A stretch of 64,000 bases of DNA from Ophiobolus disseminans. Taxonomy: Eukaryota; Ascomycota; Dothideomycetes; Pleosporales; Phaeosphaeriaceae. The translations under genes were made by a program, and so were the position numbers. Where the stretch lies: positions 396,911 through 460,910 of the forward strand of contig MU006217.1 in assembly GCA_010093685.1 (NCBI GenBank), given 5' to 3'. A model generated the notes under the pieces. It was not told the origin of the DNA. It saw only the letters and a list, made by a program, of their open reading frames with translations, and ran no database searches. Of this stretch, positions 11,463 through 24,500 are shown in pieces; the stretch's first letter is position 1; every line of letters starts with the position of its first letter.

Positions 11463-14400
11463 TTATCGTCCGTACTCTAAACTCGGTACAATGACAGGTC
11501 CATATTTCATCGGCGCACTGTACCCGCCATCGTTCTGCACCATAAAGTCCACCGCCAGGCTGAGCTTTCCACTGCCATGCCCTGGAACAGCTTGGCCGAA
11601 TGTACCGCTTACAATCTCAGGGTCGTAGATGACACATGCAACATAGTTCCTCCGTCCCATCAGTCTCTTGTACTCGCGTGGCTGACCGTTGACGTCCTGC
11701 GTGAAGATTTCCATCATGTCCTCCTTCGTGTCGGTTGCTTGCTGGTTGCTGCGATGGCCGTTTTGTGGGACATATAGCGCACGGTTGTTATGCAGCAGTC
11801 TAAGGGTGTAGCTTCCAGGAGGCCCGTTCACGACCGAGGCCGAGATGATTTGGTACATAGTCTTGTGGTCTTGGGGCCGGGAGGGGTCATGAACTAGGCC
11901 AGCGCCACAGCAATCAACAGCGCCAGAGAAGAATGTCATCCGTAATGACTTGTTGTGAGCGATGCCTTGAAGTGTGCGGATGAGGTATGTTCGTTCAAGA
12001 TCCTGTTGCATGTTAGCGGACTGCTCGCCCACGATTTATGCCAGCGAGCTCACCTTGGAATCGTGTGTCCACTGATCTCTCAACTCGTCAAGTATATCGA
12101 TATCTCCGAAGGGACTCAGAACACCACTCATCAGACCAGACTTGCCAAGTGCTTTCTTGACCGAGCTGAACCCATCGCCAACCATGCTCTTGGCACCGAC
12201 AACACCAGCAACGGAACTGGTTACTCTGCCAAGTACATTGTAAGTGCCAGTCATGGCCTTCTTGCCCGCGGCCATGGAGTGAGCAAGATGCTCGACAGAC
12301 TCTAGCCGAGGATACACAATGGGCACAGGAATCATCCATATGCAGTGCTGAACACTCGGTGGAAGTGTTGCCACCTTGGGGAAGATGCCTTGATACGTTG
12401 GTCCTGCCATGACCTGATGCGGATTGCGCTCGGAACGGCAATCTGGACCAACGACTGTGACACAAGGGCCGAGGTACTTGATGAAGTGCCAACCAGTGCC
12501 TGTGACTGTAAAAAGGTCCATGTCATTGCTGACATTGCGCAGAATCTCCAACGTTGTGTGGTGTTGGAAGAGCAAGTACATCTCAATGCCTAGCCTTCCT
12601 ATGTTCTTGAACATGTTGGAAAACTGCATGTACTCTGGATACGAGCCAAATCCGTCGAAGCTGTTTGCTGTTAGTGCTGCAAGTGAAGGAGTCGCTTGGA
12701 TCAGCTTACATATCATGATCGTCAAGGGCAAGAATGTGCGGAATCTGAGCGAACGCTTCTCTCAAATGAGGCTGGTCGAAGTGGCTGGTGTAGTAGTGGA
12801 AGTACGCATGGCAAACGTCCTCTTCGTGCTTTGCAGTCCAAGGAGCGTTCTTGCGAATCTCCTTACCACTCGTAGCTGTCCACTGCTTCAGTAGTGGCAA
12901 TTCTTTCCATAGTCGATCTGCGTAGATCTGACCACCAAGACCCAGTTGCACGTGGAAACCGCCGCACTCAGTATTCTTCTGTAAAATATCCTTCCACATG
13001 AGGCCCACGCCGCCAAGCTTCGTCCTTTCGTTGGCATTGACGTTGAGCGCAAAATCGTTGCCAGAATGAGCAATGAATCGCCAGCTGGTCTCGTGGCGTC
13101 CTGCTACCAGGAACTCGAATCGCGTGCAGCCGAGATGCGATGTGATCGCATAAGTCCACTTGGAAGCCTGCTCCTCATCCATCTTCAGGTCGATGTCGTA
13201 CCTGTAGAAGATCCATGTCTGGTGGGTGTAGATGGGATTGGCTTTCAACTGCCGTGGGTTTGGTGACAAGTCCTGGCTCTGGTGGATGTGGATGGTGGGA
13301 GGATGAGGCGTGTTGGTGACCAGAAGGATCGAGCCAAGCCAAAGACCGCGTTCGAGGTCCATGTTCGTGTAACGCAGATACGGTCCGAAGTACACGCCGT
13401 TTGTGGGGTTGACCTTGTATTGGTCCACGCCAGCTACCGGTGGCGGACCGGTGAAGCCTGCAGCAGTTGGAGTTGCAAGTGGTGCCATGCCAAAGTCTCC
13501 CTGGAAGCCAGGGGTTGCAGGCTGGAACATTGGTGACTGTATCGGCGCCTTGCCAAAGGTGGTGGGACTCATCAGCGGGTTGACGAACGTGCCGGTGGGC
13601 GACAGGGGCTCATTCAGATTGAGTGGTGTGGGCCCCTTGGGAAACTCCCACTGTGTCGACTGCGTAGGAAGGTGGATGTAGTAGTACTGTCCCGAGCTCG
13701 GGTCGAGATGTGCTATCCAGCCTTCGGGTAGCGGAGGGGGAGAAGCTGGTCCTGGACCTGGCGCCGGGCTCGGTGTATGGCCGGGTTGTACTGATTGGAC
13801 CTGCTGCTGGTCGTTGCTAGTGGTAGGTACCGGGGCCACCACCGGTGTAGGCTGCGAAGGGCCTGCTTGCTGGCGCACGTCGTTTGCGAAGGCAGGATGG
13901 CCTTGATTTGGATCCGCTGTGGAAACGCCCTGAGCAGGAGGCTGCTGCCCTTTCTCGTTGGGGTAGCTCTGGCCTTGATTTGCGGGAGGATGGGTGATGC
14001 TCGAGTACGCTGGCGGCGGCTCGTCGCTCACGTGCATGCGACCCATCTGCTGCTCGAGAGGATGCTCCGGGGGCAGATTCGGCGGCACATTGGTCGGGGG
14101 TGGTGAGAAGTGGGGCATTGGGGCCTGTGGCAGTGGCCCTTGTGGAGGAGGGCTCGATGGTCCGACCGTGTCCATGCCCTGGTATATCTGTGGTGGGCCG
14201 TGTGGGTTGCTTCCGGGCTGCTCGGTTGGCGTCCAAGGCCTTCTCGCCGGCTGCTGCTGCTGTGATGGATGCGAGGCCATGCCAGGCCGCGACTGCTGGT
14301 TCGCATAGACCTGGTTTCTCTGGGCCGCTGCCGCATTCTGGGCAGTTTGTGCTTGCAGGTTGGTGAGCGTGGAGGTGCCCGCTATGCCAGCTGCTGCAAA

Positions 14401-15249
14401 TCGTGCCTCGATGCCGCCGCCTGGAGGGGGTATGATGGGCGTCTCAGGTGGTGGGGGAGAGCCTCGTTGCGCGCGCACAGTGGAGGTGGAGGCAGTAGAG
14501 CTCAGGCGGTTTACGCCGCCCGGGTTCGGGATCATGAGCACTCCGGGTGTGTCCGACTGCTTCGAGGACGATGCGCCGGGTCCGCCCGCGTTTGGGGGTG
14601 GCCAGTACTCCTGGTGGTAGTCGGGGAAGGGGTTCACGGCGGGCTCGCTGCCCTTCCTCAACGGCGCCTTCTGGAAGAGGCCCTCCTCCGGGTTTGGCGA
14701 CTCGGGGATGGGCTTGGGCGCTGTCCCCCTGCGCTCTGCCAGCCTCGAGGGCTGGATGGAGCCGTCTGCATTTCGTCCTCCGTATCCGCCCACGCTCGGC
14801 CTGTTGGGGTCGTTCGCGTCGAAGCGTGCGCGCGAGCCCGGGGACGTGGGACTCGGACCTGTGGCGCTGGAGCCCCGCCTGCGCCCGTCGGCCTCGGGGG
14901 GCGTCGCATTCTTCGCCTTGCGCTCCCGCTCGCTGAGGGGCGTATACCTGCCAGAGCCCAGTATGGGGCCCTGTGACTGCTGCTGCTGCTGCTTCGACGG
15001 GCGGTCGTCTGGGTACGGGAGGGGCGCTGTCGGCGGGTTCGTCGGGGGCGCGGGGAACGAGGGCATGGGCGGCGGGCGCGAGAAGGCCGGCATCTGGTTG
15101 GAGCTGCCCGCTGAGTCTGTCCGCGGCGGGGGGCTCATGCCATCGCGTCCCTTCTGTATCCTCAGGGGCCCGACCGTGGGCGTCTCTGGGTGGTCTGACG
15201 GGCGCAAGAAGAGCTCCTCGTCGGGACGTCCTTGCTTGCGGCCCTCCAT
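11463..15249 (-). CDS. Large WW-domain and PhoD-like phosphatase protein, 1228 aa
   Basis: Exons 12710-15249, 12054-12660 and 11463-12002 (introns 49 and 51 nt). Residues 1-505 are Pro/Gln/Ser-rich and probably disordered, with PPxY-like and polyproline runs. A WW domain sits at about 510-545 (PEGWIAHLDPSSGQYYY, second aromatic in TQWEF). From about residue 616 to the end is a PhoD-like metallophosphatase module: HILALDDHD at the end of exon 1, joined by splicing to IFDGFGSYPE, then a long region with VVGPDCRSERNPHQ. The DDHD and RxE blocks are typical of PhoD-like proteins of fungi. Substrate unknown. WW domains bind proline motifs, possibly its own N-terminus. Cytosolic: no signal peptide or membrane span. 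Confidence 0.85.
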
Positions 15250-16446
15250 GGCGTGCGTGGGCAGCTGCAGCGCAGTGTACCTGATCGCCGGCGATGACAG
15301 GCGTCGACTTATTTTTGGATGCCGCGCGGGTTAGCTCGCAGCGCAGGTGTCGGAGAGCCGTGGGAGAGGTCGTGGGCTCGCGGGGTAACGGTTGGATATG
15401 ACGCGGATGACAGGAGTCGTTGCATGTGCATGTGCCCTCAATATATCCAGGGCCAGCGCCGGCGAGCCTCCGTATATGTAGATGGGCCCAGGCGGACGAC
15501 GGCAATTATCGACACCTCTTGCTTGCGGCGAACAGCCTATCGACTTGCGACGCCCCTCCCATGCCCGTCGTTCTCCCAGTTGGGCTGCAGCGGGTCTGCC
15601 TCGAGCTCTCGACGCGCCCGCCCCCGTGATTGGCCCGCAGCCTCCATATACGCGCCTGCGGCCGTCTTTTCGACCAGCTCATCACACTTGGCGGGCGCAT
15701 GGCAGGAACCTCGCGTACCTGCGTGGCAACCACTGCTCATCTGACGCAGTGCCTCGATAATGGTAGTGCAAAAATCTACCTCCTCATTGCCATGCCTCGA
15801 GATCCACAAATCCAGGGCGGGCCGAATGCTCATGCAGCGGGCCGTCAGCTTCGCTCAAACATGTGCACCACCTTTATTTACCGAGCGACTATCGAGGCTG
15901 GACGCTGGCGTCGGGGCGAGGCACAGAAGCGCGCCGGCGTCTCCAGTGCCTCTCTGAATGGACCACGCGCTTGGCGGTTGACCGTTCGGATGCACTTTCA
16001 CGAACCTCTCCGAGACCTGCATCAGGCTGAGATAATCGAAACATTGCAGGGTTGCAGAATGCGAGCCATCGGCCCATTGTGTCCACCGGTCGCTTCGACA
16101 CGCCAAATTCGGGTAGACATGAAGCCACAGACCAGGGCTGCCCTTCAGCTGCAGCTTCAGAACGGGGGCTACATATTCCTATCTATTGATTCTCTTGCAC
16201 GTCTATACTTCTCCACCGTCTCAGTCTCTTTCTCTACTCGTCGTCCCAGTCTTTGGCTGGCTGTGTTCATTTCCCTCTCTCTTTCCCAAAGTCATTCTCA
16301 GCCACCTGAACAGCCACAATCATTAATCTCACGCAAGGCAGAGTAACGCAGATTTCACAAGACCTATCGAGCATCCATCATATCCAGATGCTTTAAAGAA
16401 AACACAGCGCAACACTGAACGTTCTTAATCATTCTCTGAAAATATC
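15250..16446. promoter_or_regulatory. Divergent intergenic region between PhoD-like and Pro/Gln-rich genes
   Basis: Both genes read away from this 1.2-kb stretch, so it should contain both promoters. From about 16195 to 16330 the plus strand is strongly CT-rich, a common feature just upstream of start sites in filamentous fungi. No specific operator was recognised. Confidence 0.45.
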
Positions 16447-18308
16447 ATGTCTCTCATGCAACCACCGCCGCCAGTGCCTACGTTCGACCCCAACTCCCCA
16501 GCACCCCCACCATACTCCGCACAACCAGTACAGCTTCCTACACCCACGCCAGCTCCAGCCATGAATCCCTATGGTCACCCTCCGATGCAAGGCGGATATC
16601 CCCCAAATCAAATGCAACCCCAGCAACCACAGTTTCAGCCTCAGCCACAATATGTCCAACAGCCACAGGGACAGATGCAACCACCGCAGTATGTTCAGTC
16701 TCCACAGCCAATGCAACAACAAGTACCAATGGCTCAGCAGCCGTTCCAAGGAGTACCGAACATGACCTCACAGCAGGTCCAGCAAGTGCAACAGGTCATC
16801 CAGGGCTATCCACCAGAAAAACTTCAAATGATCCAGCAACAAGTACAGCAGATGATGCCACCGCAGCAGATGATGGGTCAACAGCCACAACAGCCTGTAT
16901 TCCAGCAATCACCCCCAGTGGGCCTACCTATCCAGCAACCAGCCGCAAAGCCACATTACACAACCACCGCTCCCTCCGGTCTCTTTGGCTCAAAACATTC
17001 CTCGGGCCATGGCAGTGGACCTCCGGATGGCCAAAAGTCTGACAGCGTGAAGCGCTTTTTCGGCGACACCCTTGTCGGTCGCGTCGCCCGCTCTTCTGTC
17101 CAAACCGTAACATCAATGGCTAAGATACCCACTTCATTGAGTCCATGGGGCGACAACAACCCAGTAACGCTCCCCAACGTGCGTTACCGCGACGCCGTAC
17201 TCTTTACCACGTTTGCATTCGTTGGTGGCCCTCTTGTGGACGGAATGGCAGATGGCGTTACTTCGGCATTTGGTGCGGATTCCTTCATCTCGGAGATAGT
17301 TAACTCGGGCGCTGGTGCAATTGCCGGATCGACAATACTCAAGTACGGCGTCTTCCAGATCGTAGAGCAGGCGATCGACAAGGGTATCATTGAGCACATG
17401 CTACCCGAAGAAGAGAAGATGCTACAAACCACCAACGTGAAGAGCCTGCAAGTAGGCATCAAGCACAAACTCATGGGCGTAGATGCCGATTTGCGATTCG
17501 TGGGTGTCTATCCCAGCCAAAACTCACAAGCATGCGAAAAAGGATGGTTCTGTCCATATCTGTTTGCGTCGGCGCGGACGCCATCCATACCACGTTCAAA
17601 TGACTTCGCCATCGCGCAAAGCTTCGGACCATTCCTCGGAGGTGCGTATCTACTACTCTTTATATTAAGATATCAAGAACCCAACTAACAACCCCAACAG
17701 GAGACTACCTCCTCGCACACAAAATCCTCTCCGAAAGCGCCCACACCCTCCCCATGTGCGAATCCAACCCCGAAATCGACATCGGCACAAACCGCATGGT
17801 CATCGTCTTCACCGGCATCGCCGCCTATCGAGGAGTCGTACGTTGCTCCTTTATCCTAACATCCTCCCCACACCATAGCTCTAGTTAACAATGCAACAAG
17901 TGGTCCCAATCCCGCCGCCCAGGCTGCGGCACAATCATCTTCCACCTCCTCGACGGGTGCCCCGCGCTCGTCATACCCGTCACCAAAGCCGCGCCCATCA
18001 CCGCCTGGTCCCCCTGGACCCTCTCGCAAATGCGCACCGCGGCATGCACCGCGCCCGGGTATAATCCGCAGGCTACGGCTGGCGCCGGCGGATATAGTCC
18101 TGAGTGGCAGCACGAGCAGATTTGCGAGTGGCTGGATACGATTATCAGCTTGCCGCATGTGAATCCGGGGCTGCAGAAGGGATATGTGGATGTGCTGAGT
18201 CGCATGGTTAGTTTGGTGATTAATGGCGCGTTGGCGCTCGAGGGGTGTGTGCCCGTAATGGGCAAGTTGGATCCGGAGAGGGCGGGGATATGTATGTTCA
18301 GGTATTGA
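16447..18308 (+). CDS. Pro/Gln-rich conserved fungal protein of unknown function, 579 aa
   Basis: Exons 16447-17641, 17701-17837 and 17901-18308 join in phase. Residues 1-180 are Pro/Gln/Met-rich (runs of QQ, QPQ, PPP), probably disordered. Residues 195-579 form a more conserved-looking globular part with the stretch KRFFGDTLVGRVARSS, Gly/Ala-rich hydrophobic segments (GAGAIAGSTILKYGVFQIVEQ) and, after splicing, TKAAPITAWSPWTLSQMR. The last exon continues an open frame to a stop at 18308 with Trp- and Cys-containing segments, which supports the second intron despite its weak boundary. I do not recognise a named domain. No signal peptide. Confidence 0.75.
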
Positions 18309-18737
18309 GATGGGGGTGCGGGGGAGGTTTGGGGATGGAGTCTCTGATACCCATGATGTAGAGTTTTGCGGACGTATATGGATGTTCTGGGTGATAGAAG
18401 TACACGTGACTTTATGTGTTGGGTTATGAACATTGAAGTCTAATACTTTCATTGATTGCACCATGCAGTAGATGATATATGCACATTCAAAAAAGTAACG
18501 CCATGTACACGAGTGGAACCAAGCGAGCAGCGGATTTAGCAGCTGAGAAATCTGAGATGGCTTGATGAAAAGGGGAGCGAGGGGTGGAACGAGGTGGAAC
18601 GGGGGTATATGAGAACAAGGTGGGTGATGTGGTGTTAATTTAGATGGGTTGTGTGGATACACGGGTGGTTGAATACCAATTTCAATGAAGAAATTTGTTC
18701 GTGTGGGTAACCTCTCTCCCTACGAGTACCGGTACAC
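18309..18737. other. Boundary between core genes and the accessory island
   Basis: 3' side of the Pro/Gln-rich gene up to the outer end of the left inverted repeat. No gene seen. Confidence 0.45.
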
Positions 18738-18813
18738 TAAGCGGCCTACATTGTACACCTGCGCTATGCTGAAATCGCTTGAGCTGTGGCGCATGCTTCT
18801 TGAAGCTTCTCTT
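18738..18813 (+). repeat. Left arm of 75-bp inverted repeat
   Basis: Begins TAAGCGGCCTACATT. Matches the reverse complement of 25281-25355 over about 75 positions with about 10 differences, nearly all transitions. It lies about 110 bp upstream of the transposase ORF, as expected for a DNA-transposon end. Confidence 0.8.
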
Positions 18814-18924
18814 CTCGCGCGCTGCGCCTGCTGGGCTATTTTAAAAGTCGACCGTGCAGAAGGAGGTTGAGGCCATTGTTGGCTTCTTGCGCGAGCCTGC
18901 GCTTCTTCCACCACAATCGCCAAT

Positions 18925-20559
18925 ATGGATCCAGCCAGCCGAGCGCTGGCGCAGGCTCTGCCTGCAGGCGTGCCTGATACGTATGCCGCTCGATCAGAAC
19001 ACAGCAATGTCCCAATCTCTACCCTTATTCATCACCGTAACGGACGACGCTCAAGGGAGGAGCAAGCTCAGAATCAGCAGTACCTCAGTCGAGAGGAGGA
19101 GGAAGCTCTAGTACAGTTCTTGCTGCTAATGTCCAACCTTGGCCACCCAGTCCGAATGAAGTTCATACGCTTCTTGGCTTTTAGTATAGCTCGTCAGCGG
19201 TCCACGAAGACGCAACCGATCAAGCCCCTGGGCAAGAACTGGCCAAAAGCCTTCGCGGAGCGGCACCCTGAGCTACAAGCCAGAAAAGTCAAATCGATAG
19301 ACTGGAAACGTCACGAGAACAATGTGTATGGCAAGATAGTCGAGTGGTTTGATGTGATCGGACAAGTACTGCAGGACCCAGCTATCTTGCCAGAGAACGT
19401 GTACAATATGGACAAGACGGGCGTCATGCTAAGCATCCTTGGCTCGGTCAAGGTCCTAGTAGGTAGGGATAACCGGTGGAACTATAGAGGTGCGGGTGTA
19501 AAGCGGGCAATGGTCACCGCGGTCAAATGCTTGAGTGCAGATGGTAGGGCGCTGCTGCCACTCATTATATGGCCCGCTTCAACTCATCGCAGCAACTGGA
19601 CCACTCACAAGACCCAAGGATAGCACTATGTGCACTCTAAGAACGGCTACGATAACTCCAAGATCAGTCTGGAGTGGCTTACGCGTCTGTTCGATCCTCA
19701 AACTAAACCACAATCTAATAGAAAGCCATGTGTGCTTGTGTGCAATGGCTTCGGGAGCCATAAGATGCTCGAGGTCTTGGAGTTCTCTCTCACCAACAAA
19801 ATTATTCTGTATCATTTGCCCTCTCACACATCTCATAAGCTACAGCCCTGCGATGTCAGGCCTTTCGCATCCTTGAAAATGGCATACCGTGACCAGGTTG
19901 AACGACTGAACCGAGGAGGCATAGACGTGGTTGGTAAAGAGCGTTTTACCTATCTGTACAGTCCTGCTAGAGAAAGGGCATTAACCCGAAGGAATATCAA
20001 AGCCGGGTGGTCTGCGACCGGCCTGTACCCTTTCAATCCAAACAGAGTACTGAAAGATATCCCAAAGCCTTCAGCTGAAGTTGTCGTCCTAGGGATCGCC
20101 ATTACGAGCACTGGTACGCATGACACAATGCCTCAAAGGCCTATCACGCCAGTGACACCAGTGACAGCGGAAGCGCTCACATTATTGCACAACATGATCA
20201 AGTAAGACACCCATATGCCCGACGAGACGAAGATGCACATCCAGAAACTCGCCAATGCTGCTCAGATCTCATTTGCTGAGCGAGTCCTCCTGAAGGACCG
20301 CAACCGATTTCTTTTCAAGATAAACAACGTAGCTAAGGCTCGGAGGTCGACTAGATCCATCGTGCTAGGAAAGGCGAAGGTGACGAGCTTCGAGGACCTT
20401 GAAGAAGCGAAAGCGAGGCGTGCTGCAAAAGAAGAAGTTGCGTTAAAGAAGGTGTATCGTAGTCGTAAGCGCAAGGGTTCTGCACTAGAAGCGGACGCAG
20501 ATTCATCGGTAGATAAGGGTGAAACAGTACGGGTGAACGAAGCGCTGCAACGCCGGTAG
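18925..20559 (+). pseudogene. Pogo/Fot1-type transposase, inactivated by two in-frame stops
   Basis: DDE transposase of the Tc1/mariner-pogo group, with a CENP-B-like helix-turn-helix N-terminal part (residues about 30-150) and a DDE_1 catalytic part. One frame is kept over the whole 545 codons, broken only at 19621 (TAG, where relatives usually have Trp) and 20203 (TAA, where Gln fits). Both changes fit C-to-T mutation at CpA, read on one strand or the other. Catalytic motifs: first Asp in NMDKTG; second block reads VCNGFGSH, where active relatives usually have Asp, so Asn probably replaces the catalytic residue; third Asp in LQPCDV is present. The C-terminus is Lys/Arg-rich. The element is therefore defective. 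Confidence 0.88.
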
Positions 20560-21582
20560 CGCGGATGTACTAGGAAAACTCTAGCCCTTATGGCTCTGCT
20601 TCTAGAATGTCATGTTTAAAGCTTTAGCTCAACCTTATGTGCCTTCCCTTTGCTGCTAATCTACACTCATCACAGTCGCAATGCCGGTGTCTTCGCGAAG
20701 TCTTAGATCGACTGGTATTCGCACCGCGCCTAGTCGATGTCGTCTTTATCCGCGTCGCCTTTGGAGGATAGTATCAGCAAAGATGATAGGCTAGGCGTAG
20801 GCGATGCTTTTAGTATAGGGCGATCTAACAACCGTCAGTATTGTGCACTATCTACGCTTCGACGAGACGGATCGTGCTGCGTTACTTCTCTAGATACGGA
20901 TGTGCAAAGACTCAACTACAGAACATGTAGCGGTGAAGAGACACTCCTGTTGCGGCGACGACTATGTGAGGTGCACATGATGTGAGCCCAGGGACGGGAG
21001 GCTTTCCGATTGCCGAAGATATCACCCAGCACCGACCACACGCGAGCGGCAGCTCAGGATGATTCAGCGCAGATGGGCCTTCTACGACATCCGAAGGTAT
21101 CCACCGTCAATACGCTTCAGTATTTCGGGCCGTGCCATGACTACCATGCCTACATACGTACCACTCATCACACGTTCGTTGTAGTGTAGACCAAATCATC
21201 GGTTTTTAGACCTGGCCCTAAAAAGACGACACGGCCGCAGCGCACCAGCGTTGCGGCTGAGATGCGCAGCCACGTTCAGCTTGGTGCGCAGCACCTCTAC
21301 TGTCTTTCAGCCTGATCGCGGGCGTTCTATCCTTCTTGTTCTTACTTTGTTGCGCATCGCTTGTCGCCTCTACCACAGTCTGGACCCTTAGATACTGGCT
21401 TGTCAGTCGCTGCTTTGAATCAAGTCTCCGGCAACCCTGGTGCATGCGGAGCAGTCTCGAGGATCACCCAACCAACCTCTTTTCCCAACACTCAAGACGG
21501 CTCTTATTTGCGAAACGGGCAGGAAAACGCCGATGTAAGACTGCGCTACAGCTTGCTGTACTGCAGCCGTTTAGCTGCAACT
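20560..21582. other. Interval between transposase remnant and NLR gene
   Basis: About 1 kb without a recognised gene. The 20.6-20.95 kb part is rich in TA and TAG/CTA trinucleotides, as seen in RIP-affected DNA. A frame open from 21361 runs into the NLR N-terminus, but the ATG at 21583 fits the family start better, so this stretch probably holds the NLR promoter and leader. Confidence 0.4.
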
Positions 21583-24500
21583 ATGTCCAGCGCTCTGGCG
21601 AAAGCCTCGCCTTTGAAGCCTGAGATCCGCCTCGCCCAGGCTGTTTCCGAGTTCGAAGCCGACCTCTCGCATGAGCAAAAGTCGACATTCCAAACGCTGA
21701 GGTCGCAGTCGCTCTCAGTAACGCCTGGCCCACGCGATGTCATGCAGCTGACGGCTGAGGTTGATCATCGCACATCAAAGAAATTTAGCAGCGCATGTTT
21801 CGGGCCTCGCTTTACCAACTTCCTTCACGGAGTTCAGCAGTTCGCTGCTCTTGGGGATGTTGTGATTGGAGGATCGCAGAACTTGCTAGCGTGTGGTGTG
21901 TGGTCATTGGTGCGCATGTCGTTATTAGTCAGTGCTCTCTTCTTGCATCATTGTCGTAGTCAGTTGCTGATACACCGCAGTCGATCGTGAACCTTTCAAC
22001 CTACATTGACAAGCTATCCTCGCTATTCATGGATGTTGGCCGCATTGCCCCGCGCTACCAAGCGATTGCCTTACTATATCCTCGGTCTACAAAGCTACAG
22101 TCATACCTGTCTGAGTACTTTATCGTGGTGGTTTGGCTGTGTCGTTACCTGTTCAAGTTCGGACAGAAATCGACTGTCCGGCAGTTTGCGTCCTCGCTGA
22201 GCGATGCGCACTTGAAGACCTTCCAGGCTGATCTTGACAAGTGGGCGACTTCCATCAAGGAGCAAATGGACGTGAGTGAAGCTCACGAGAGCTCTGGCTT
22301 CAGGGCCCTAACTAGGGATATGTTCACGTCTGCCTCACATCAGCACAGATATGCCACCAGAATGCGAGTGCTTGACTTCTGCTCCATATACGATTATGAG
22401 ACAGCGTGGAAGCAGATCAGAAAGGCCGGCAATGCATCGTTCCATATGCAACAAGCAAAGTACCGAGAGTGGAGAGATGGTTCACATCTTGGCACACTGT
22501 TGTATGCAGGCAAGCTGGGTTCGGGTAAGTCCGTGCTGCTAGCCAACATCGTGGATGACCTTAGCTTCTTCTCCAAGAAGGGGAAACCCCTAGTGGCATA
22601 CTTCTTCTGCAAGCACGACGTTCCAGAAAGTCTGCAAGCACGAACAATCATTGGTTCATTGGCACGACAGCTTTTACGTACAGTCACAGATCTTAGCATA
22701 CCTGCTAAGAGCTGCGAAAACACGCACACTACCGGCGACACTGAACAAGTGCTTGAGATGCTCTTTCAAGGTTTCTCCTCTAAAGTTAAAGTATACTTGG
22801 TGCTTGACGGCCTAGACGAATGCGACAATGAGGAGAGAGAGTTGCTGATACAGGCAATCCGGAAGATTCAAGAGAACCTGAAGGTCCTGGTCTGTGCTTC
22901 TTCCCGAGAAGAGCCAAACAGGGGCCTGCAGTCAATTACTAATCAACTCTTGGCTAGTCGTGTGGTCTTGATATCAGACGACAATCCGGACATTGAAGCT
23001 TTTGTTCAAGCAGATCTCGAGCGTTGCCTTAGCCAAGAACGTCTAACAGTTGGAGATCCGACTTTGATCTTAGAGATCCAAGATGCTCTCCTAAAAGGTT
23101 CGCAGGGAATGTTCCTCTGGGTAGCTCTTCAAATCCAGTCTTTGTGCAGTGTGAAGACAGATCACGCTATCCGAGAAGCACTAGCAGACCTACCTAAAGA
23201 TCTATCAGAGACGTTTGCTAGGATCCTACAAAAGTCGGGAAGCTTGGATCTAGCACTGCAAACAAAAACGCTGCAGCTTGTGCTTGCGGCTTGCCGGCCC
23301 TTGACAACAGACGAGTTGCGGGAAGCTCTGAGCGTTACTCCTGGGGATGCCACATGGGATCCTTCTAAGACTCTGAATGATGTCTACTCAGCACTAGCTT
23401 GCTGCGGATGCCTTCTTGCTGTTGATGAGGAAGAGTTCACCGTCCGCGTCGTTCACCACAGCGTCAAGAAGTACATCCTGGATGGCCTGGGCGGCGTAAA
23501 GCATATGGACTTTTCGTTTGAAGAGGCGCAAAGGACGCTGGCAGACACTGTTGTCACTTATCTCAGCTATGGTGTCTTCGGAACGGAGTTGTCAAGAGTC
23601 AAGGTCCGTCCAATGGTGGCACAATCTGCACCGTCTAAGATTGTACAAGCCACTATGGGTTCTTCAAGCGCTGCTCGTAATCTCGCCATAATGTTACTTG
23701 GATCAAGACGGCAACCTGCATTTGATATGAGCAAAGCTGTTGCTAAAGCGCGCAGCTCACTCAGCTCCAAGCCGGAACACACGTTCGGATTCTACACCTA
23801 TGCAAAGACATATTGGCAGGAACATGTACTGTACGTATCAGGACATAAAGCCGCCATCTTCAAGCTCTCTTCTAAACTGATCTATGATCGTGCGTCCGAG
23901 CTCGGCAGAATGGACAAGAAGTATTGGACGCATTTTCAATGGGCTGACAGGAATAAAAACAAAAATGTTGTTATGCTGTTACTCCAGACTGGGAAGATTG
24001 ACATGAATGCAAAAGATAGCAATGGAGCAACGCCGCTGATATGGGCGGCACAAGACGGACACAAAGACACAGTAGAGGTGCTGCTTAGTGTTGGCAAGGC
24101 TGACATTGAGGCAAAGGACAGCAATGGATGGACCCCGCTGATATGGGCGGCACAAGGCGGACATAAAGACACAGTAGAGGTGCTGCTTAGTGTTGGCAAA
24201 GCTGACATTGAGGCAAAGGACAGCAGTGAAAAGACGCCGCTGATGTGGGCAGCACAAGGCGGACGTAAAGACACAGTAGAAGTGCTGCTTAATGTTGGCA
24301 AGGCTGACATTGAGGCAAAGGACAGCAATGGATGGACCCCGCTGGTATGGGCGGCACAATACGGACACAAAGACACAGTAGAGGTGCTGCTTAGTGTTGG
24401 CAAGGCTGACATTGAGGCGAAGGACAGCAATGGATGGACCCCGCTGATGTTAGCGNNNNNNNNNNNNNNNNNNNNNNNNNNNNNNNNNNNNNNNNNNNNN

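Noticed and set aside
14444..15505. Long antisense and alternative-frame ORFs across the PhoD-like gene
   Set aside because: High-GC Pro/Arg-rich coding DNA opens several frames; only the minus frame from 15249 joins the WW and PhoD parts.
20737..20985. 82-codon plus-strand ORF between transposase and NLR
   Set aside because: No resemblance to anything; in a region with RIP-like composition and without splice partners.
21361..21582. Extended N-terminus of the NLR gene
   Set aside because: Open frame, but low-quality text; the ATG at 21583 matches the usual start of DUF7708-type proteins.
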